The notes: a model not told the origin generated them from the letters alone. Shown: positions 15,255-24,526, counted from the stretch's first letter. The stretch: 64,000 nt of DNA from Pseudomonas sp. PSB18 (GCF_014596565.1 NZ_NOIN01000008.1:186001-250000); one strand, 5' to 3'. A program made the numbers and translations.

Positions 15255-15331
15255 GTCTCAGTAGCTCAATTGGATAGAGCATCCCCCTCCTAAGGGGAAG
15301 GTTGGCAGTTCGAACCTGCCCTGGGACACCA
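15255..15331 (+). tRNA. tRNA-Arg(CCT)
   Basis: 77 nt with encoded CCA. Acceptor GTCTCAG pairs with CTGGGAC; anticodon loop CTCCTAA gives CCT, for the rare AGG codon. It stands alone. Confidence 0.96.
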
Positions 15332-15343
15332 TATGATCGAAAG

Positions 15344-15389
15344 TTGGCGCAACCCCTCGTACCGTTCGTCAATCGCGGTACAGCGCCAA
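15344..15389. other. Hairpin just after tRNA-Arg(CCT)
   Basis: TTGGCGC pairs with GCGCCAA and, inside, GTACCG pairs with CGGTAC. It has no T-run on the plus strand. It may be a 3' processing or Rho-dependent end of the tRNA transcript. Confidence 0.45.
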
Positions 15390-15413
15390 TCCCACTCTCG
15401 AAAGAAATCAGCA

Positions 15414-15435
15414 GAAGCCAGCATCCACCGGCTTC
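15414..15435 (-). terminator. Possible terminator of the GST gene
   Basis: GAAGCC and GGCTTC form a 6-bp stem, followed on the minus strand by a loosely T-rich stretch. Weak. Confidence 0.35.
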
Positions 15436-15448
15436 CTACCCTTTATGG

Positions 15449-16060
15449 TTAAACCGGCTGCGTTGCCTCTTCCGCGGCAATGGCGGCGCGTACGCTTGGA
15501 CGTGCTTCGATGCGATTCATGAATGACGCCAGTTCCAACCAGTTCTTGATATCGATATTGAAGAAAGGGAGCCACTTGAGCACGGTGAACAGGTACGCAT
15601 CGGCCAGGCCAAAGTCACCCTGCAGGTAGTCTTTGTTCTCCAGGCCTTTGTTCAGGTAGTCCAGGCGCTTGAACAGCTTCTGCCGGAAAATCTCTTGGGT
15701 GGACCCAGGAATATCGGCATTGAACAAAGGCGCGCTGCCACCATGGATTTCCGAGGCGATGAAGTTCAGCAGCTCCTGCAGGCGGGTACGCTCCCAGGTG
15801 CCATTGGCCGGCGCCAGGGAATTGCCCGGGACCTGATCTGCCAGATATTGAACGATGGCCGGACCTTCAGTCAGCACTTCACCGTTCTCCAGTACTAGCG
15901 CGGCGACGTAACCCTTTGGATTGATGTCGCGAAAATCACGACCGTCGGCGGTGGCTTTGGTCTTGTTGTTGACTCGGATCAATTCGAACGACAAGCCCAG
16001 TTCACGCAGCACGATGTGCGGCGAAAGTGAGCAGGTCATGGGGGCAAAGTACAGTTTCAT
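15449..16060 (-). CDS. Glutathione S-transferase (GstA-like)
   Basis: 203-residue cytosolic GST. The N-terminal thioredoxin-fold domain has MKLYFAPMTCSLSPHIVLRE with the Cys10-type active site seen in beta-class bacterial GSTs (compare E. coli GstA), and the cis-Pro/GSH region NPKGYVAALVLENG and TEGPAIVQYLAD. The all-helical C-terminal domain follows from about residue 90. I start at MKLYFAP because the upstream frame has no similarity. A LysR gene diverges 131 bp away, so that regulator may control it. The substrate is unknown. Confidence 0.9.
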   Translation of the reverse strand: MKLYFAPMTCSLSPHIVLRELGLSFELIRVNNKTKATADGRDFRDINPKGYVAALVLENGEVLTEGPAIVQYLADQVPGNSLAPANGTWERTRLQELLNFIASEIHGGSAPLFNADIPGSTQEIFRQKLFKRLDYLNKGLENKDYLQGDFGLADAYLFTVLKWLPFFNIDIKNWLELASFMNRIEARPSVRAAIAAEEATQPV

Positions 16061-16191
16061 GGGGTTCCCTATAAGCGAGTAACGTATGCCTGAATGCGTA
16101 CGCCATAAGGATCCGCGACCGCCGGAACATTTTGCAAAGGACTTCTTTGGCGCTACCTTATGACAAAATCTCATGAGCAATACGCAGCCTT

Positions 16192-17118
16192 ATGGTCGCC
16201 AGAATTCCTTCTCTCAATGGATTGAAAGCGTTTGAATCTGCTGCCCGCCACATGAGTTTTACCAAGGCCGGCGAAGAGCTCAATGTCACGCAGACGGCCA
16301 TCAGCCATCAGATCCGTCGACTTGAAGATGAGCTGGGGGTTCGCCTGTTTCTGCGGCTCAAGGATGGTCTGGCGCTGACCACCGAAGGCCATGCCTATCT
16401 GCCGGGCATTCGCTCGGCATTTCATGAGTTGCGCTATTCCACGCAGATGTTGCTCGAGTCGACCGGCAGCAGTGTATTGACCATCAGCACGCTGGTTTCC
16501 CTGGCGTCCAAATGGCTGTTGCCACGCTTGGCATCCTTTCAGGATGCATTTCCCAATATTGACGTGCGGGTGACCGCATCAACCGAGCTGGTCGACTTCC
16601 GCAAGGGCGGCATCGACGCCGCGATCCGCTACGGTTTCGGCGACTGGAAGGGCGTGCGGGCGGACTGGCTCATGTCCGACGAGATCTTTCCTGTCTGCAG
16701 CCCCAAGCTGCTGACGGGGCCCAAGGCCTTGAAAAGCCCGGTCGATCTGATCAATCACACGCTATTGCAGGTCAGCGGCATGACCAGTAACGACTGGAAT
16801 ATGTGGCTGAGCGCGGCAGGGCAGCCGAAGAAGCTCGCCGAAGGCACGCGGCTGACGTTCGATCTGGCAATGATGGCGTTGCAGGCTGCCGTCGACGGAT
16901 TGGGGGTGTGCATCGGTCGTTCTACCTACGTCGATGACGATTTGAAAGCCGGAAGATTGGTGGCGCCGTTCAACCTTAAGTTGAAGTCCGATCTGGGCTT
17001 TTATCTGGTGACGCCGCTGGAAATGGCCAACTCGAAAAAAGTCGTGGCATTCCGAACCTGGTTGATCGATCTGGTGCAGAGCGCCGACTCGGTCCCGGCT
17101 TCCGACATCTTCAAATGA
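16192..17118 (+). CDS. LysR-family regulator, GcvA-like
   Basis: 308 residues. The N-terminal helix-turn-helix is clear (ESAARHMSFTKAGEELNVTQTAISHQIRRLE, split here only for length, residues about 15-45), followed by a linker helix and a periplasmic-binding-like effector domain. The opening RIPSLNGLKAFESAARH is characteristic of the GcvA/AmpR subgroup. It diverges from the GST gene, and LysR proteins often control such neighbours. The ligand is unknown. Confidence 0.9.
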   Translation: MVARIPSLNGLKAFESAARHMSFTKAGEELNVTQTAISHQIRRLEDELGVRLFLRLKDGLALTTEGHAYLPGIRSAFHELRYSTQMLLESTGSSVLTISTLVSLASKWLLPRLASFQDAFPNIDVRVTASTELVDFRKGGIDAAIRYGFGDWKGVRADWLMSDEIFPVCSPKLLTGPKALKSPVDLINHTLLQVSGMTSNDWNMWLSAAGQPKKLAEGTRLTFDLAMMALQAAVDGLGVCIGRSTYVDDDLKAGRLVAPFNLKLKSDLGFYLVTPLEMANSKKVVAFRTWLIDLVQSADSVPASDIFK

Positions 17119-17408
17119 GCTTCCTGTCCTGGACATACGCCTCCGGGTAACGATCTCCTAATCTCTTCCCTATGATCCGCTTAACGGAAAGCCAATTTCA
17201 GCCGATAGCCTGATGAGTCCGGTTTTCTCCTGCACTTGTGCGTGCCGGAACGGTTCGCAATGTGCGCCGTGGCACAGCCTGGACAAGAGGTTCGGAAATC
17301 TCTTGCCCGTTAATGGCTGGTGGCTATCATCTGCGCGCCCCGGGTTGCAGGACGGCATTTTCGTTGTTTGCCATTGGGTGCACCTTTTTACTTGCCTGGA
17401 CATCCTCG

Positions 17409-19016
17409 ATGCTGGCGTACCACCAAAAAAGTTTTCTGATCGTCGATGATTTCTCGGATTTCCGCAGCTCGATCCGTTCCATGTTGCGTGAGCTGGGCGT
17501 CAAGGACGTGGACACCGCCGATACCGGCGAAGTGGCGCTGCGCATGTGTTCGCAGAAGCGCTATGACTTCATCCTGCAGGATTATCACCTGGGCGACGGC
17601 CGCAAGAACGGTCAACAGGTGCTGGAAGACCTGATGATCGAGAAGCTCATCAGCCATGAAAGTGTGTTTCTCATGGTGACTGCCGAAACCAGCCAGGCCA
17701 TGGTGCTCAGTGCTTTGGAGCATGAGCCGGATGCGTACCTGACCAAGCCTTTCAACCGCTCCGGCCTGGCCCAGCGGTTGGAGCGGCTGGAGCAGCGCAA
17801 GACCCTGCTCAAGCCGATTCTCCAGGCGCTGGATCGTGGCAAGCCGCTGGAAGTGCTCAATGCCTGCATCGCCCTGTGCAAGCAGGATCCGCGCTACGGG
17901 CCGTTGTGCCTGCGTTATCGGGCCGATGCGCTGCGGGATCTGAACCAGAACGAAGCCCTGGAGCGCCTGTACAACACCATCCTGGCCGATCGTCCGTTGC
18001 CTTGGGCCTATGCGGGCCTGGGCAAATTGATGTTCAAGCGCGGTCAGGTGGCGCAGGCCAAGGCGGTTTATGAAAAGGCCCTCAAGACATTTCCGATGAT
18101 GCCTGCCTTGTACGACGGCATGGCCGATGTCCTGGTGGCCGAAGGCGACACGAAACAGGCGCAGGAGGTGCTGGAAGAAGCGGTTCGCCTGTCGCCCCTG
18201 GCGGTACGTCGACAATCGCTGCTGGGCAAGTTGGCGATGACCAACGAAGACTACGACACCGCCTCCAGGGCCTACCGCCAGGCGGTCGGGCAGGGCGCGC
18301 AGTCGCGTTTCAAGGATCCGGAAAGCAACCTGGGCCTGGCCCATGCGCTGATCAGCAAAGGCAGCGAGAAGGGCCTCGACACCCGGACCCGGCTGGAGAT
18401 CAACACGACCCTCAGCGCGGTGGCGAAGGAAAATCTCAACGATCCGGGACTGCAGGTTCGGGCGCGACTGATGAAAGCCACGAGCCTGTTGTTGAACGAT
18501 GCCGAAACCGCGGAAAAACTCACCGAGCAGGCCTTGCAGCGCCTCGACGGCATGGAGCAATTCATGAGTGCCGAGGCCGCCCTGCTGGTGGCCAAGCAGT
18601 TGCAGATGCTCGGCCAGACCAGTGCCGGCGAGTCGATGCTCAAGAACTGCGCGGAAATCTACGGTGATGACCCGACGGTGATGCAAGGCATTGCCAAGCT
18701 CACTGACGACCCGAACATTCTCAATCAGGGCAATGCCGCCGCCGAGCTGAACCGCGAAGGCGTGCGTGTCTACAAGACCGGCGCGTTGCCCGAGGCGCGG
18801 GATCTGTTCCGCCGTGCGCTGAAGATGCAACCGAAGAACATCAGTATTGCCCTGAACATGGCGCAATCCCTGCTGCATGGCACCGATACCAGTGTGGAAT
18901 CGGAGCTGCTGGAGGAATGTCGCGCCTGCCTGAAACTGGTGGGCATGATGCCCGACACCGATGCGCGTTTTGCGCGCTATCAGAAACTGCGAAGCAAGGC
19001 ATTTGGCGATGAATGA
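17409..19016 (+). CDS. Response regulator with C-terminal TPR domain
   Basis: 535 residues. A receiver domain (about residues 8-130) has FLIVDDFSDFR acidic pocket, the likely phospho-acceptor Asp in FILQDYHLGDG and the Lys in AYLTKPFN. A long tetratricopeptide region follows (from about 150, for example YAGLGKLMFKRGQVAQAKAVYEKAL), with no DNA-binding or enzymatic output domain. It probably works through protein contacts. I start at MLAYHQKSF, since the domain begins there; the upstream frame has no similarity. It overlaps the next gene, a histidine kinase, by 8 bp, so they are a translation-coupled pair. Confidence 0.88.
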   Translation: MLAYHQKSFLIVDDFSDFRSSIRSMLRELGVKDVDTADTGEVALRMCSQKRYDFILQDYHLGDGRKNGQQVLEDLMIEKLISHESVFLMVTAETSQAMVLSALEHEPDAYLTKPFNRSGLAQRLERLEQRKTLLKPILQALDRGKPLEVLNACIALCKQDPRYGPLCLRYRADALRDLNQNEALERLYNTILADRPLPWAYAGLGKLMFKRGQVAQAKAVYEKALKTFPMMPALYDGMADVLVAEGDTKQAQEVLEEAVRLSPLAVRRQSLLGKLAMTNEDYDTASRAYRQAVGQGAQSRFKDPESNLGLAHALISKGSEKGLDTRTRLEINTTLSAVAKENLNDPGLQVRARLMKATSLLLNDAETAEKLTEQALQRLDGMEQFMSAEAALLVAKQLQMLGQTSAGESMLKNCAEIYGDDPTVMQGIAKLTDDPNILNQGNAAAELNREGVRVYKTGALPEARDLFRRALKMQPKNISIALNMAQSLLHGTDTSVESELLEECRACLKLVGMMPDTDARFARYQKLRSKAFGDE

Positions 19017-19701
19017 CAGCGAACAGGCACTCGATTTTTCCACGGTGATCGCGTCGACCGTGCACGACATGAAAAACTCCCTGACCTTGCTCATGCAGGC
19101 TCATACGCAGTGGCTCGAGCGCTTGCCCGAAGCGGCGCAGCAGACCCCCGAGCAGGGTGTGATGGAGTTTGAATTCGCCCACCTCAATGGCTTGATGGTG
19201 CAACTGCTGGGGCTGTACAAGCTGGGTGTCAACCAGTTGCCGCTGCACCCGGCCTACCATGAGTTGGACGATTTCATCGAGGCGCAGTTGGCCGGCCATC
19301 AGGAGGTGTTCCGCAGTCGTGGGATCATGGTCACCTATGAGGTCGACCCGTTGAGCCCTCTGGGCTTTTTCGACCGTGAGCTGATCGCTTCAGTGCTCGA
19401 TAACTGCATCAACAATGCCATTCGCCACGCCCGGCAGACGCTGTTGATCAGTGCGAGCGATGAAGCCGGGCAGTTGGTGCTCACCATCAATGACGATGGC
19501 GAAGGCTACCCGCCCGAAATGATCGAGCGTCAGGCCGACTATGTGCAAGGCATCAACCACAGCAGCGGCAGCACCGGGCTGGGCCTGTACTTCGCCGCGC
19601 GGATCGCCGGGTTGCACCAGCGCGGCGGCGTGTGCGGGCGGACCGAAATTGCCAACGGCGGTGTGCTGGGGGGTGGCGTGTTCAGGATTTATCTGCCCTG
19701 A
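19009..19701 (+). CDS. Small histidine kinase partnered with the TPR regulator
   Basis: 230 residues, no membrane helix and no sensor domain visible. A dimerisation/phospho-acceptor helix with STVHDMKNSLTLLM near residue 20 gives the probable phospho-His; the HATPase_c domain has LDNCINNAIRHA (N box), INDDGEGYP (G1) and GSTGLGLYFA (G2). It is thus a soluble kinase that probably needs another protein for input. Its start lies inside the preceding response regulator gene. Confidence 0.88.
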   Translation: MNDSEQALDFSTVIASTVHDMKNSLTLLMQAHTQWLERLPEAAQQTPEQGVMEFEFAHLNGLMVQLLGLYKLGVNQLPLHPAYHELDDFIEAQLAGHQEVFRSRGIMVTYEVDPLSPLGFFDRELIASVLDNCINNAIRHARQTLLISASDEAGQLVLTINDDGEGYPPEMIERQADYVQGINHSSGSTGLGLYFAARIAGLHQRGGVCGRTEIANGGVLGGGVFRIYLP

Positions 19702-19738
19702 GCCTGTCCCGCGCAGGGGTCCCTGGCAGTACAAATAC

Positions 19739-19830
19739 TTGTGGGAGCGAGCCTGCTCGCGATGGCGCCGGGTCGGTTCATGCCGGGTTGTCTGCTACAC
19801 CGCCATCGCGAGCAGGCTCGCTCCCACAGG
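19739..19830. repeat. REPIN after the kinase gene
   Basis: Forward copy at 19740 and inverted copy ending at 19828, with a 41-bp spacer. Confidence 0.9.
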
Positions 19831-19941
19831 GGGGTTCCCAGGCTTGATGTTTATTGTCCCCGACTGCTTGATATTCCGAACAGCTGAAGCCTATTTTGTA
19901 CGGGTTGCCGTTCGCGGCTCGCACATAACAAGGAATGCGTC

Positions 19942-21285
19942 ATGACAACCGATGGCCAGGGTTCACTCGCGCAGCGACTGACGGGCATTGATGAGATTGA
20001 ATGTGTCACGCCGGACCTCAATGGCGTACCGCGGGGCAAGGTGATGACCGCTGCGGGTTTCCTGGAAGGGCGGCGGTTGCAGATGGCCCGTGGCGTGCTG
20101 CTGCAATGCATCATGGGCGGTTATCCGCCGTCGCGTTTCTACGGCAGCGACGATGGTGACCTGGCATTGGTGGCCGACCCGAAGCAGATCCACCGCCTGC
20201 CTTGGAGCTCGCACCCCCGCGCCCTGGCAATCTGCGATGCCGATGAACTGACCGGTGAAAGCTCCCGGCTCTCGACACGCGGCCAACTCAAGACGGTGAT
20301 CGCCCGGTATGCCGCCCGGGGCTTGGCGCCGGTGGTGGCGACCGAACTGGAATTCTTCGTCTTCGCACCCAACCCGGATCCGACCCAACCATTCCAGCCA
20401 CCGGTGGGCTTGGATGGGCGTCGTGAAGACGGCCACTCGGCATTCAGTGTCAGCTCCAACAACGGCCTGCGCCCATTCTTCAACGAGGTCTATGAATGCA
20501 TGGCCGCCCTGGGGTTGCCGCGCGATACCTTCATGCATGAAATGGGCGTGAGCCAGTTCGAGATCAATCTGCTGCATGGCGATGCGCTGCTGCTGGCCGA
20601 CCAGACCTTTTTGTTCAAGCACCTGCTCAAGGAAGTCGCTCTCAAGCACGGCCTGACCGTGGTATGCATGGCCAAGCCGCTGGCCCATACGCCAGGCAGT
20701 TCGATGCACATTCACCAGAGTCTCGTCGAGCTGGACAGCGGCCGTAATGTGTTCAGCGACGAGGCCGGCGAGCCGACGGCGGCGTTCAGGCACTTCATCG
20801 GTGGGCAACAGGCGGGCATGGCGGATTTCACGGCGCTGTTCGCGCCGAACGTCAACTCCTACCAGCGCCTGTGTCATCCGTTCGCGTCGCCGAACAATGC
20901 CTGTTGGTCCCACGACAATCGCTCGGCCGGGTTACGGATTCCGGCCAGTTCGCCAGTGGCCCGACGGGTCGAAAATCGCTTGCCCGGCGCCGATGCCAAC
21001 CCTTACCTGGCTATCGCTGCCAGCCTGGCGGCCGGTCTTCATGGGATTGAAAATCGCCTGGAGCCGAGCGCTGCGATCCAGGGTGAATTCCAGGTGCCGG
21101 ATAATCTATCGTTGCCATGTACCTTGCACGCTGCCCTGGAGCGTCTGAAACGTAGCCTTCTGGCGAAGGAACTGTTCGGTACGGAGTTCATCGAAGGCTA
21201 CATCGCGACCAAAACCCTGGAACTGACCAGCTTCTTTGATGAAATCACGCCCTGGGAACGGCGTGTGCTGGCAGCCCAGGCCTAA
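19942..21285 (+). CDS. Glutamine-synthetase-like gamma-glutamyl amine ligase (PuuA/PauA family)
   Basis: 447 residues of the GS fold. Key GS motifs are present: ATELEFFVF (first metal Glu), MGVSQFEINLLHGDAL, GSSMHIHQSL (metal His), NSYQRL, NRSAGLRIP and RVENRLPGADANPYLA. The shape and length match gamma-glutamylputrescine/polyamine synthetases rather than the ammonia-fixing GlnA. It lacks other puu/pau genes nearby, and the gene after it is an MFS transporter 69 bp away, so the substrate cannot be named from context. Confidence 0.87.
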   Translation: MTTDGQGSLAQRLTGIDEIECVTPDLNGVPRGKVMTAAGFLEGRRLQMARGVLLQCIMGGYPPSRFYGSDDGDLALVADPKQIHRLPWSSHPRALAICDADELTGESSRLSTRGQLKTVIARYAARGLAPVVATELEFFVFAPNPDPTQPFQPPVGLDGRREDGHSAFSVSSNNGLRPFFNEVYECMAALGLPRDTFMHEMGVSQFEINLLHGDALLLADQTFLFKHLLKEVALKHGLTVVCMAKPLAHTPGSSMHIHQSLVELDSGRNVFSDEAGEPTAAFRHFIGGQQAGMADFTALFAPNVNSYQRLCHPFASPNNACWSHDNRSAGLRIPASSPVARRVENRLPGADANPYLAIAASLAAGLHGIENRLEPSAAIQGEFQVPDNLSLPCTLHAALERLKRSLLAKELFGTEFIEGYIATKTLELTSFFDEITPWERRVLAAQA

Positions 21286-21354
21286 CGAAACGTCGCATTC
21301 GGGCTGTCTTCACAGGCAGCCCCTACTTATCTCAAGGAGCCGCTCGGAACGCCG

Positions 21355-22686
21355 ATGCGCCAAGTCTGGAAACCTTTTCGAGCGCTTTATTTCGCCTCGC
21401 TGATGATGCTGATCGGCTCGGGGCTGTTGAGTACCTATCTGGCCTTGCGCCTGGCTGCCGAGCATGTGGACAGCCTTTGGGTCGGCGCGCTGATGGCCGC
21501 CAACTATTTCGGCCTGGTGCTGGGCGGCAAGATCGGCCATCGGCTGATTGCCCGCGTCGGGCATATTCGCGCCTATTCGGCCTGTGCCGGGATCGTCGGT
21601 GCGGCGGTGCTGGGCCATGGCCTGGTGAGCTGGCTACCGGCCTGGGTGGTGCTGCGGATAATTGTCGGCCTCGGCATGATGTGCCAATACATGGTCATCG
21701 AGAGCTGGCTCAACGAGCAGGCCGATGCCAAGCAACGCGGGGTGGTGTTCAGCGGCTACATGATCGCCTCGTACCTGGGGATGGTGCTGGGTCAACTGAT
21801 CCTGGTGATCCACCCGGCCCTGGGGTTGGAACTGCTGATGCTGGTGGCGCTGTGCTTTGCCCTGTGCCTGGTGCCGGTGGCATTGACTCGCCGGATCCAC
21901 CCGGCGCCGTTGCGTCCGGCACCGATGGAGCCGCGATTTTTCATCAAGCGCGTGCCACAGTCGTTGAGCACGGTGCTGGGCTCCGGACTGATCGTTGGCT
22001 CGTTCTATGGCCTGGCGCCGCTTTATGCCTCCCAGCAAGGGTTGTCGACCGAACAGGTTGGCCTGTTCATGGGTAGCTGCATTTTTGCCGGCCTGCTGGT
22101 GCAGTGGCCGCTGGGCTGGCTGTCCGACCGTTACGATCGGGCGCTGCTGATCCGTTGCTTTGCATTGTGCCTGGCGGTCTTTGCGTCGCCATTGGCAATC
22201 CTGTCGACGGTGCCGCTGGAGGTGCTGTTCGTCGCGGGGTTCTTCTGTTCGCTGATGCAGTTCTGCTTGTACCCGCTGGCGGTGGCGTTTTCCAACGACC
22301 ACGTCGAAGCCGATCGCCGGGTGTCGCTGACGGCCATGCTGCTGGTGACTTACGGCGTGGGCGCGAGTATCGGCCCGTTGGTGGCCGGGGTGCTGATGAA
22401 GTCCTTCGGCAGCCACATGCTGTATGCCTTCTTCACCTTCTTTGCATTGGTACTGGTGTGGCGCATACGGCCGAAAGCGGTGACCAACCTGCATCAGGTC
22501 GATGACGCTCCGCTGCATCACGTGGCGATGCCCGACAGCATGTCCAGTTCGCCGCTGGTGGCGTGCCTCGATCCGAGGGTCGATGAGCAGGTGGTGCAGG
22601 AGCAGATGCAGGTAACGCCGAATCCGGAGGTCGAGCCGGTGGCAGAGACGGCTGAGGCTGAGGCTGAGGAGCCTCAAGCCAGGTAA
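21355..22686 (+). CDS. MFS transporter (YcaD-like)
   Basis: 443 residues with about 12 predicted membrane segments, starting with ALYFASLMMLIGSGLLSTYLAL. The motif between TM2 and TM3 is GGKIGHRLIARVGHIR, a divergent MFS loop motif A, and TM5 has MIASYLGMVLGQ. The C-terminal 70 residues are soluble and rich in Glu, ending EAEAEEPQAR. It starts 69 bp after the GS-like gene, likely in the same transcript. It may export or import the ligase's amine or product, an inference from position only. Confidence 0.85.
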   Translation: MRQVWKPFRALYFASLMMLIGSGLLSTYLALRLAAEHVDSLWVGALMAANYFGLVLGGKIGHRLIARVGHIRAYSACAGIVGAAVLGHGLVSWLPAWVVLRIIVGLGMMCQYMVIESWLNEQADAKQRGVVFSGYMIASYLGMVLGQLILVIHPALGLELLMLVALCFALCLVPVALTRRIHPAPLRPAPMEPRFFIKRVPQSLSTVLGSGLIVGSFYGLAPLYASQQGLSTEQVGLFMGSCIFAGLLVQWPLGWLSDRYDRALLIRCFALCLAVFASPLAILSTVPLEVLFVAGFFCSLMQFCLYPLAVAFSNDHVEADRRVSLTAMLLVTYGVGASIGPLVAGVLMKSFGSHMLYAFFTFFALVLVWRIRPKAVTNLHQVDDAPLHHVAMPDSMSSSPLVACLDPRVDEQVVQEQMQVTPNPEVEPVAETAEAEAEEPQAR

Positions 22687-22700
22687 GTAGCGGCGCGCCC

Positions 22701-22767
22701 ATCGCGAGCAGGCTCGCTCCCACAGGGACTTGAGTAACCCATGTGGGAGCGAGCCTGCTCGCGATGA
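22701..22767. repeat. REPIN, tail to tail, after the MFS gene
   Basis: Inverted copy (ATCGCGAGCAGGCTCGCTCC) then forward copy (GTGGGAGCGAGCCTGCTCGC), between convergent genes. Confidence 0.9.
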
Positions 22768-22804
22768 GGTCAGTCCAGGCGCAGCAATGCGTGAGGACTG
22801 AAGA

Positions 22805-23551
22805 TCAGAGGTCGTCTTTATCGAAGCGGCGAGCTTCACGCTGCAACTGATAAACGAAACGCTCGACCTGCCGCTGCACCAGGCCACTGATATTGTGGAA
22901 GCGCACGCCGGCGAAGGTGGTGTTGATGCGCTCTTCGAAATGCAGGTAACGCAATTCGACCGGCGCCGTCATGTTGCCAAAGGGCAGGGCGGCGATGAAG
23001 CGCTCGTAAACCTGACCCAGTTGCAGGCGCTCGGTGATGTCGCCGTCGAAGCGCAGCTTGCAGCCGGTGGCGGAGATATCCAGCAGTTTGCCATTCACCG
23101 GTGACTTGAGCTTGTCGCCGCCCAATTCGATGCTCACCAGTTGCGCCAGCTTCAGTGCGGCGCGGAAGGCATTGCGACGTTGGTGATAAACCACCTCGTC
23201 GGGCAAGGCGCCGCGATAGCAGCGGCCATCGCTGGACTCATCGATCGTCAGCGGACCATTGCCTTCCCAAGCGATGCGCACGCCATCATGGAAACCCTCG
23301 ACCCGAAACGGCTCGCCGGCGAGCAGGAAACGTTCCCCGTCGCGAGGGATCATTTCATCCAGGGCCATGGTGTTTTTCTCGCGATCGACGTCGACCAGGT
23401 AACTCTGGAAGCGCTGGGTGCGTTCGTGGAAGGTAATGATCAGCGGGTCGTGGCTATCTTGCAGCATCCGCAAATTGCCGGAGATTTCCAGGGGCGTGGT
23501 AAGGACCTTGGGCGGTTGCGGAGCATCATCCGCGTTTGAGGCATTGAACAC
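22805..23551 (-). CDS. ycgR: Flagellar brake protein YcgR, PilZ domain
   Basis: 248 residues. The N-terminal YcgR domain (about residues 18-120) is followed by a PilZ domain with the c-di-GMP motif HQRRNAFR (RxxxR) near residue 124-128 and DISATGC (DxSxxG) about 35 residues later. It slows the motor when c-di-GMP is high. It follows flgA-flgM-flgN in the same direction, 92 bp after flgN. Confidence 0.95.
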   Translation of the reverse strand: MFNASNADDAPQPPKVLTTPLEISGNLRMLQDSHDPLIITFHERTQRFQSYLVDVDREKNTMALDEMIPRDGERFLLAGEPFRVEGFHDGVRIAWEGNGPLTIDESSDGRCYRGALPDEVVYHQRRNAFRAALKLAQLVSIELGGDKLKSPVNGKLLDISATGCKLRFDGDITERLQLGQVYERFIAALPFGNMTAPVELRYLHFEERINTTFAGVRFHNISGLVQRQVERFVYQLQREARRFDKDDL

Positions 23552-23643
23552 GGTGGGTCAATCTCCAGGCAAAATACGACTACGAATAGCCAGCATTTTG
23601 CCAGCATCTATCGCGGGTTGATAGAGCGCGGGCATGGTTCGTT

Positions 23644-24111
23644 TCATGCCTGGCTGAGCGGGCGGTGCTTGACCATTTTGGCGGTCGAGCCGCGAGCATC
23701 GTAAAGCGTCGGGATTTCACCGCCGTTGAGGATGCGCAACTGGTTGGCGGTAGCGGCCTGCTGGAGTTGGATCGACTGGCCATTGCGGGCATTGGCGGCC
23801 TGGCACTGGGCAAGCAGGTCATTGAGCACTGCGCTTTGGGACAACAACTGATCGCCGATCGTCGACTGGCTCGCCAGTTGCTCGAGGCCATCGTTGTTGG
23901 CGGGCAGGTTGAGGCTGGCGAGAATCTCGCTGCGTTTGCGGCCATGCTGATCGAGCAGAATGATCAATGCCTGTTTCTGTGCCAGGATGTTTTCCAGCAA
24001 GGGCATGTCGCGACCGTGCAGTGCCAGGGATTCGGTCTGCAGCAGCTCCAGCAATTGTTGCGCTGGAACAAAGTCGTCGATGATCAGTTGCAATAAATTG
24101 GTGTCGTGCAT
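23644..24111 (-). CDS. flgN: Flagellar export chaperone FlgN
   Basis: 155-residue, mostly helical chaperone for the hook-junction proteins FlgK and FlgL, consistent with coiled-coil-like MHDTNLLQLIIDDFVPAQQL and a Gln-rich middle. It follows flgM by 46 bp on the minus strand, the usual order. Confidence 0.92.
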   Translation of the reverse strand: MHDTNLLQLIIDDFVPAQQLLELLQTESLALHGRDMPLLENILAQKQALIILLDQHGRKRSEILASLNLPANNDGLEQLASQSTIGDQLLSQSAVLNDLLAQCQAANARNGQSIQLQQAATANQLRILNGGEIPTLYDARGSTAKMVKHRPLSQA

Positions 24112-24157
24112 GGCTGGCCTTGGGTCTTTGCGTCCAAAAGCCTGCGCAGGCGGCGGC

Positions 24158-24463
24158 CTAGCGCTGGGCTTCGAAGTTGAGCAGTTTGCTGGCTACGCGG
24201 TTGCTGTCGACTTTATAGCTGCCATCGGCGATGGCTGCTTTCAACTCGGCCACGCGGGCGTTGTTGACGACAGGTTGATCGCGCAGCTTGTCAGTGACCT
24301 TCTGCAACTGTTGAGCCTCATCACTGAGGTGTACCGACTCCCCATTCTTGACGACTGTCGCTTGCTCGGCCGGCGAGGATTTTTCGGTTTCCTTGCTGGC
24401 GCTGGTGCGCGTGGTGCCTGTCAGTGGTGAAGAGCTGTTTAAACGGTTGAAATCGATGACCAT
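24158..24463 (-). CDS. flgM: Anti-sigma-28 factor FlgM
   Basis: 101 residues. MVIDFNRLNSSSP at the N-terminus and the C-terminal anti-sigma region RVAELKAAIADGSYKVDSNRVA are diagnostic. It holds FliA inactive until the hook is built and FlgM is exported. Its own FliA-type promoter lies upstream, giving a feedback loop. Confidence 0.95.
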   Translation of the reverse strand: MVIDFNRLNSSSPLTGTTRTSASKETEKSSPAEQATVVKNGESVHLSDEAQQLQKVTDKLRDQPVVNNARVAELKAAIADGSYKVDSNRVASKLLNFEAQR

Positions 24464-24499
24464 GGTAAAAAACCTCTGGGTATTTGGACGCTTGCCATG

Positions 24500-24526
24500 T
24501 TTTCGGCCATCCCCAAAAAAACTTTA
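24500..24526 (-). promoter_or_regulatory. FliA (sigma-28) promoter of flgM
   Basis: TAAAGTTT, 11 bp and GCCGAAAA on the minus strand match TAAAGTTT-N11-GCCGATAA with a single difference, 37 bp before the flgM start. Confidence 0.9.

Noticed and set aside
15255..15450. Genomic island at tRNA-Arg(CCT)
   Set aside because: No integrase, no second tRNA 3' end and normal flanking genes were seen.
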